Positions 61,598 to 64,000 of a stretch of 64,000 nucleotides of DNA are shown here, one piece after another. The position numbers were made by a program, and so were the translations under genes. The stretch's first letter is position 1. Every line of letters begins with the position of its first letter. Source of the DNA: Gammaproteobacteria bacterium (GTDB lineage: Bacteria; Pseudomonadota; Gammaproteobacteria; Pseudomonadales; Pseudohongiellaceae); the NCBI GenBank assembly GCA_021773355.1, contig JAJFKE010000054.1, positions 1 through 64,000 of the forward strand, given 5' to 3'. Under the pieces are notes generated by a model that had not been told where the DNA came from, ran no database searches, and saw only the letters and a program-made list of their open reading frames with translations.

Positions 61598-62509
61598 TTA
61601 CACCCATTCCCTTGGTTTCAGAAATTCAGTATAAAGTTTCTCTTCTTCGCTGTCCTTCTCTGGCTTCCAATCGTAAATCCAGCGTACCACCGGTGGCAGG
61701 GACATTAATATGGACTCTATGCGTCCGACTCCCGACTGCAGACCAAATATTGTGCCTCTATCGTAGACTAGATTAAATTCCGCATAGCGGCCACGACGGT
61801 ACTCCTGAAACTGCTTATTCCTATCGGTATATGCTATGCCTTTTCGTTTAGCGACGATTGGTAGATAGGCATCCAGATAGCTGTTTGCCATTGATCTGAC
61901 GAATTCAAAACTACGTTCAAAACCCAATTCATCGAAGTCATCGAAGAACAGGCCTCCTATACCGCGGGGCTCGTTTCTATGTTTTATTTGGAAATAGTCA
62001 TCGCATTGCTTTTTGAAAAGCGGATAGTAGTCAGCTCCAAATTCAATGCAAGCTTGCTTGGCCTGCTGGTGCCAATGCACGCAGTCCTCTTCTATCCCGT
62101 AATAGGGGGTTAGGTCATATCCTCCTCCAAACCACCATGCTGGTTCTTCTCCGTCCTTTTCTGCAACAAACAGCCGAAAATTAGCATGCGAAGTGGGAAC
62201 AAACGGATTGAGTGGATGGATAACTAATGAAACGCCCATTGCCTGCCAAGCTCTACCGGCAAGATCTGGCCTGGTAGCGGTCGCAGAAGCCGGCATAGCA
62301 TCGCCGAACACATGGGAAAAATTCACGCCGCCCTTTTCAAACACCGCACCATCGCTAATCACTCTGCTAATTCCGAAACCACCTTTTTCTCTATCCCATC
62401 GATCAGTCTGAAAATCAGCCGCAGGATCGAGGCTTTCCAAGTTGCTGCAGATTCGCGATTGCAGATCTATTAGGAATTTCCGTACTTCTTCGGTTTCAAT
62501 TGCACTCAA
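61598..62509 (-). CDS. hemF: Oxygen-dependent coproporphyrinogen III oxidase
   Basis: The protein is 303 residues, starting at TTG 62509 behind AGGA. Signatures: GVNFSHVFG, PTSHANFRLFVAE, WWFGGGYDLTPYY, and KHRNEPRGIGGLFFDD, with YAEFNLVYDRGTIFGLQ near the C-terminus. It uses O2 for the aerobic decarboxylation step of heme synthesis, which fits the oxidase-rich, aerobic lifestyle implied by the window. Confidence 0.96.
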   Translation of the reverse strand: MSAIETEEVRKFLIDLQSRICSNLESLDPAADFQTDRWDREKGGFGISRVISDGAVFEKGGVNFSHVFGDAMPASATATRPDLAGRAWQAMGVSLVIHPLNPFVPTSHANFRLFVAEKDGEEPAWWFGGGYDLTPYYGIEEDCVHWHQQAKQACIEFGADYYPLFKKQCDDYFQIKHRNEPRGIGGLFFDDFDELGFERSFEFVRSMANSYLDAYLPIVAKRKGIAYTDRNKQFQEYRRGRYAEFNLVYDRGTIFGLQSGVGRIESILMSLPPVVRWIYDWKPEKDSEEEKLYTEFLKPREWV

Positions 62510-62556
62510 TTTTTTGTCCTCTCACGACACTTTCTTGTCTGCTTTTTCCTGAACTC

Positions 62557-63111
62557 TTAGCGTATAACACTGCCCGAAATTAGGTCTCTCATTTCCGAGG
62601 GCTTGTCTGCCTGGCCTAATTCACCCGGAATAATGTAGTCAATACTATCTGCAAATTTCTCTGCAAGTATTAATCTAGATCTAATTTCTGCCTCACCTGC
62701 TTTGTTTGCCGATGTCGACACGATGGGTGCTCCGAATTGAGAGCACAGTTCCTGCACTAGTGGATGCGCGCTTACTCTCACCGCAACAGACTGATGGCTG
62801 CCCTTGATCCATGCAGGGACTAATCGATCCGGGTCGGGAATTAGCCAAGTTGTATGACCGGGCCACGATGAATTAAGCGTCTCTCGTTGGCTTGAACTCA
62901 GCCCTTGCAGCAGACTGGCGAACTGTCCTGTGTTTGCCCCGACTAAAATCAATCCCTTTTTTTTGGGTCGATCTTTCAGCCTGAGAACCTTGTCGACGGC
63001 TTCCTCGTTATTGGGGTCACAACCCAGGCCCCAAACAGCTTCGGTGGGGTAGGCGATAACGTTGCCCTTTTCCAAATGCTGGCAAGCTAGTTGAAGGTTT
63101 AGCTTGTCCAC
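62557..63111 (-). CDS. tsaC: Threonylcarbamoyl-AMP synthase (TsaC/YrdC)
   Basis: The protein is 184 residues, starting at GTG 63111, the short TsaC form without a Sua5 domain. Motifs: AYPTEAVWGLGCDP, LKDRPKKKGLILV with the substrate-binding Lys/Arg, and VSTSANKAGE with the Ser-x-Asn. It makes L-threonylcarbamoyladenylate for the t6A37 tRNA modification. It is 48 bp upstream of hemF. Confidence 0.94.
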   Translation of the reverse strand: MDKLNLQLACQHLEKGNVIAYPTEAVWGLGCDPNNEEAVDKVLRLKDRPKKKGLILVGANTGQFASLLQGLSSSQRETLNSSWPGHTTWLIPDPDRLVPAWIKGSHQSVAVRVSAHPLVQELCSQFGAPIVSTSANKAGEAEIRSRLILAEKFADSIDYIIPGELGQADKPSEMRDLISGSVIR

Positions 63112-63172
63112 GGCCTAGTCTCGCTTTTTGGCGATAATAGAAAAGGCGACATAAGGCCCGTTTCGATTACGC

Positions 63173-63676
63173 CTATTTGAGTGAATCCTGCAATGCCTTA
63201 TCTTGGGCCTGTACTTTTTCAGCATTGGCGCTGCGCTCGGCTTTAACCCTTGCTGCCAATTCCGGATCAGCCAGTGACAGTATTTGTGCTGCCAGATAAG
63301 CGGCATTCTTCGCGCCGGTCTTGCCTATAGCGACCGTAGCCACCGGTATTCCGGCTGGCATTTGAACTGTTGAAAGCAGCGCGTCTAGTCCACTCAATGG
63401 CCCCGAATCAATAGGTACGCCAATAACCGGCATGGTGGTATGTGCAGCTGTGGCGCCAGCAAGATGTGCCGCAAGCCCCGCACCTGAGATAAATATTTGG
63501 CAGCCCCTTGCTTCAGCATCACTGATATAGTTCTGGGTAACACTAGGAGTTCGATGAGCCGATGTGATTTTGATTTCGTACCTAATCTGAAGCCGCTTCA
63601 GGACATCCGCGGCAGATTGCATGACGGTAAGGTCGGACTCGGATCCCATCAGGATGGCTACAAATGGACTACTCAT
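63173..63676 (-). CDS. purE: N5-carboxyaminoimidazole ribonucleotide mutase
   Basis: A 167-residue class I PurE. It has MGSESDLTVM at the N-terminus, TSAHRTPS with the catalytic His, GAGLAAHLAGATAAHT and GVPIDSGPLSGLDALLSTVQMP. It converts N5-CAIR to CAIR in purine synthesis. purK, which usually follows purE directly, is not present: tsaC is the next gene. The C-terminal tail (about 150-167) is charged and helical. Confidence 0.94.
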   Translation of the reverse strand: MSSPFVAILMGSESDLTVMQSAADVLKRLQIRYEIKITSAHRTPSVTQNYISDAEARGCQIFISGAGLAAHLAGATAAHTTMPVIGVPIDSGPLSGLDALLSTVQMPAGIPVATVAIGKTGAKNAAYLAAQILSLADPELAARVKAERSANAEKVQAQDKALQDSLK

Positions 63677-63743
63677 AATTGCTAAATCCTAGAAAATAAC
63701 GAAAGGAGGAAACTACATCAGACCGCTTATCTATGCAAGAAAA

Positions 63744-63998
63744 CTAGGGACCCTCTACTTAACTCCAAACTGCCTCTGGCTTTTGGCTTGTTCCGAGGTT
63801 GAGGCGTCTGTTTGAAGGCATGGTCGGCCTGTCGAGAACAGACAACGAAAAGCTGCTGCCCCGAAGGGCGCGACTTCAAGCGCACATCTTCGTCGTTGCC
63901 GTTTTTGCTAAGGGAATGACCATTGGCGGCAAACGGCGTCTAGAATCCGTGCGCTTCAGGTCACGCTGAGGTGTTGGAGTTAAGCAGGGGGTCCTTGG
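63744..63998. mobile_element. MITE-like element with 25-bp imperfect terminal inverted repeats
   Basis: The sequence at 63744-63768 (CTAGGGACC ... AACTCCAA) matches the reverse complement of 63974-63998 at 21 of 25 positions. The shared core CTTAACTCCAA is perfect. The 255-bp segment between has no long reading frame. Small size, terminal inverted repeats and no transposase fit a non-autonomous (MITE) element upstream of purE. Target-site duplication cannot be judged because the right end is at the window edge. Confidence 0.6.
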
Positions 63999-64000
63999 CT

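Noticed and set aside
1..64000. CRISPR array, prophage, integron or restriction system
   Set aside because: No repeat-spacer pattern, phage structural gene, integrase or methylase/endonuclease pair was seen on either strand.

Overview
The window reads as the chromosome of a free-living, probably marine, aerobic gammaproteobacterium. The evidence is the dsbA - cytochrome c4 / engB / polA neighbourhood familiar from Pseudomonas and relatives, a Pseudomonas-type ubiK-comM junction, a caa3-like cytochrome oxidase operon, aerobic hemF, several periplasmic c-type cytochromes and a full set of envelope export systems. No genus can be named from the sequence alone, and no rRNA or tRNA gene was found.

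Layout. (1) Positions 1-3.9 kb are an accessory patch: the 5' end of an IS110-family transposase running off the left edge, a decayed IS6-family transposase, a secreted PPC-domain protein, a nonsense-interrupted XRE-type regulator, a MazE/MazF toxin-antitoxin pair with a palindromic operator, and two 42-bp direct repeats bracketing the regulator relic and the toxin-antitoxin pair. It ends in a scar: a 46-bp relic resembling comM fused to a 5'-truncated ubiK, followed by intact comM. (2) 5.8-8.5 kb: two cytochrome c5 paralogues and a secreted matrixin-type metalloprotease. (3) 8.7-15 kb: a leftward dTDP-L-rhamnose operon (rmlA, C, D, B) with an epimerase lacking a normal start codon, a GT2 glycosyltransferase and an exported protein of unknown function. 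(4) 15.4-32 kb: the most distinctive part. It holds SapC, a two-part methyltransferase, a large RTX/S-layer-like protein, a TPR/beta-barrel outer-membrane protein, a CHASE2 nucleotide cyclase, a FecR-domain protein, a Crp-family regulator and a complete type I secretion operon with an extra small protein. The RTX gene and the regulator gene each have a CRP-type box correctly placed relative to a -10 element, so this may be one regulated surface-protein export system. (5) 32-35 kb: a PIG-L deacetylase and a Wzm/Wzt polysaccharide exporter. (6) 35-45 kb: a type II secretion operon (gspL, M, E, F, D, G, H, I, J, K) without gspC. (7) 45.5-55 kb: dsbA, cytochrome c4, engB, polA, znuA / znuCB, a SCO copper chaperone and cyoE. 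(8) 55.6-60.7 kb: cytochrome c oxidase operon. (9) 60.7-63.7 kb: aroE, hemF, tsaC, purE; then a roughly 255-bp MITE-like element at the right edge.

How parts work together. The RTX protein (17.9-20.4 kb) is the obvious cargo of the type I exporter (26.9-31.4 kb). DsbA, cytochrome c4 and the c5 proteins, SCO and CyoE support envelope thiol chemistry and the cytochrome oxidase. Rhamnose synthesis and Wzm/Wzt imply an ABC-exported surface glycan. Notable anomalies are a PolA whose 3'-5' exonuclease active site is largely lost, a cyclase and a Crp protein with non-canonical ligand-site residues, and an epimerase whose only good in-frame start is AUA.
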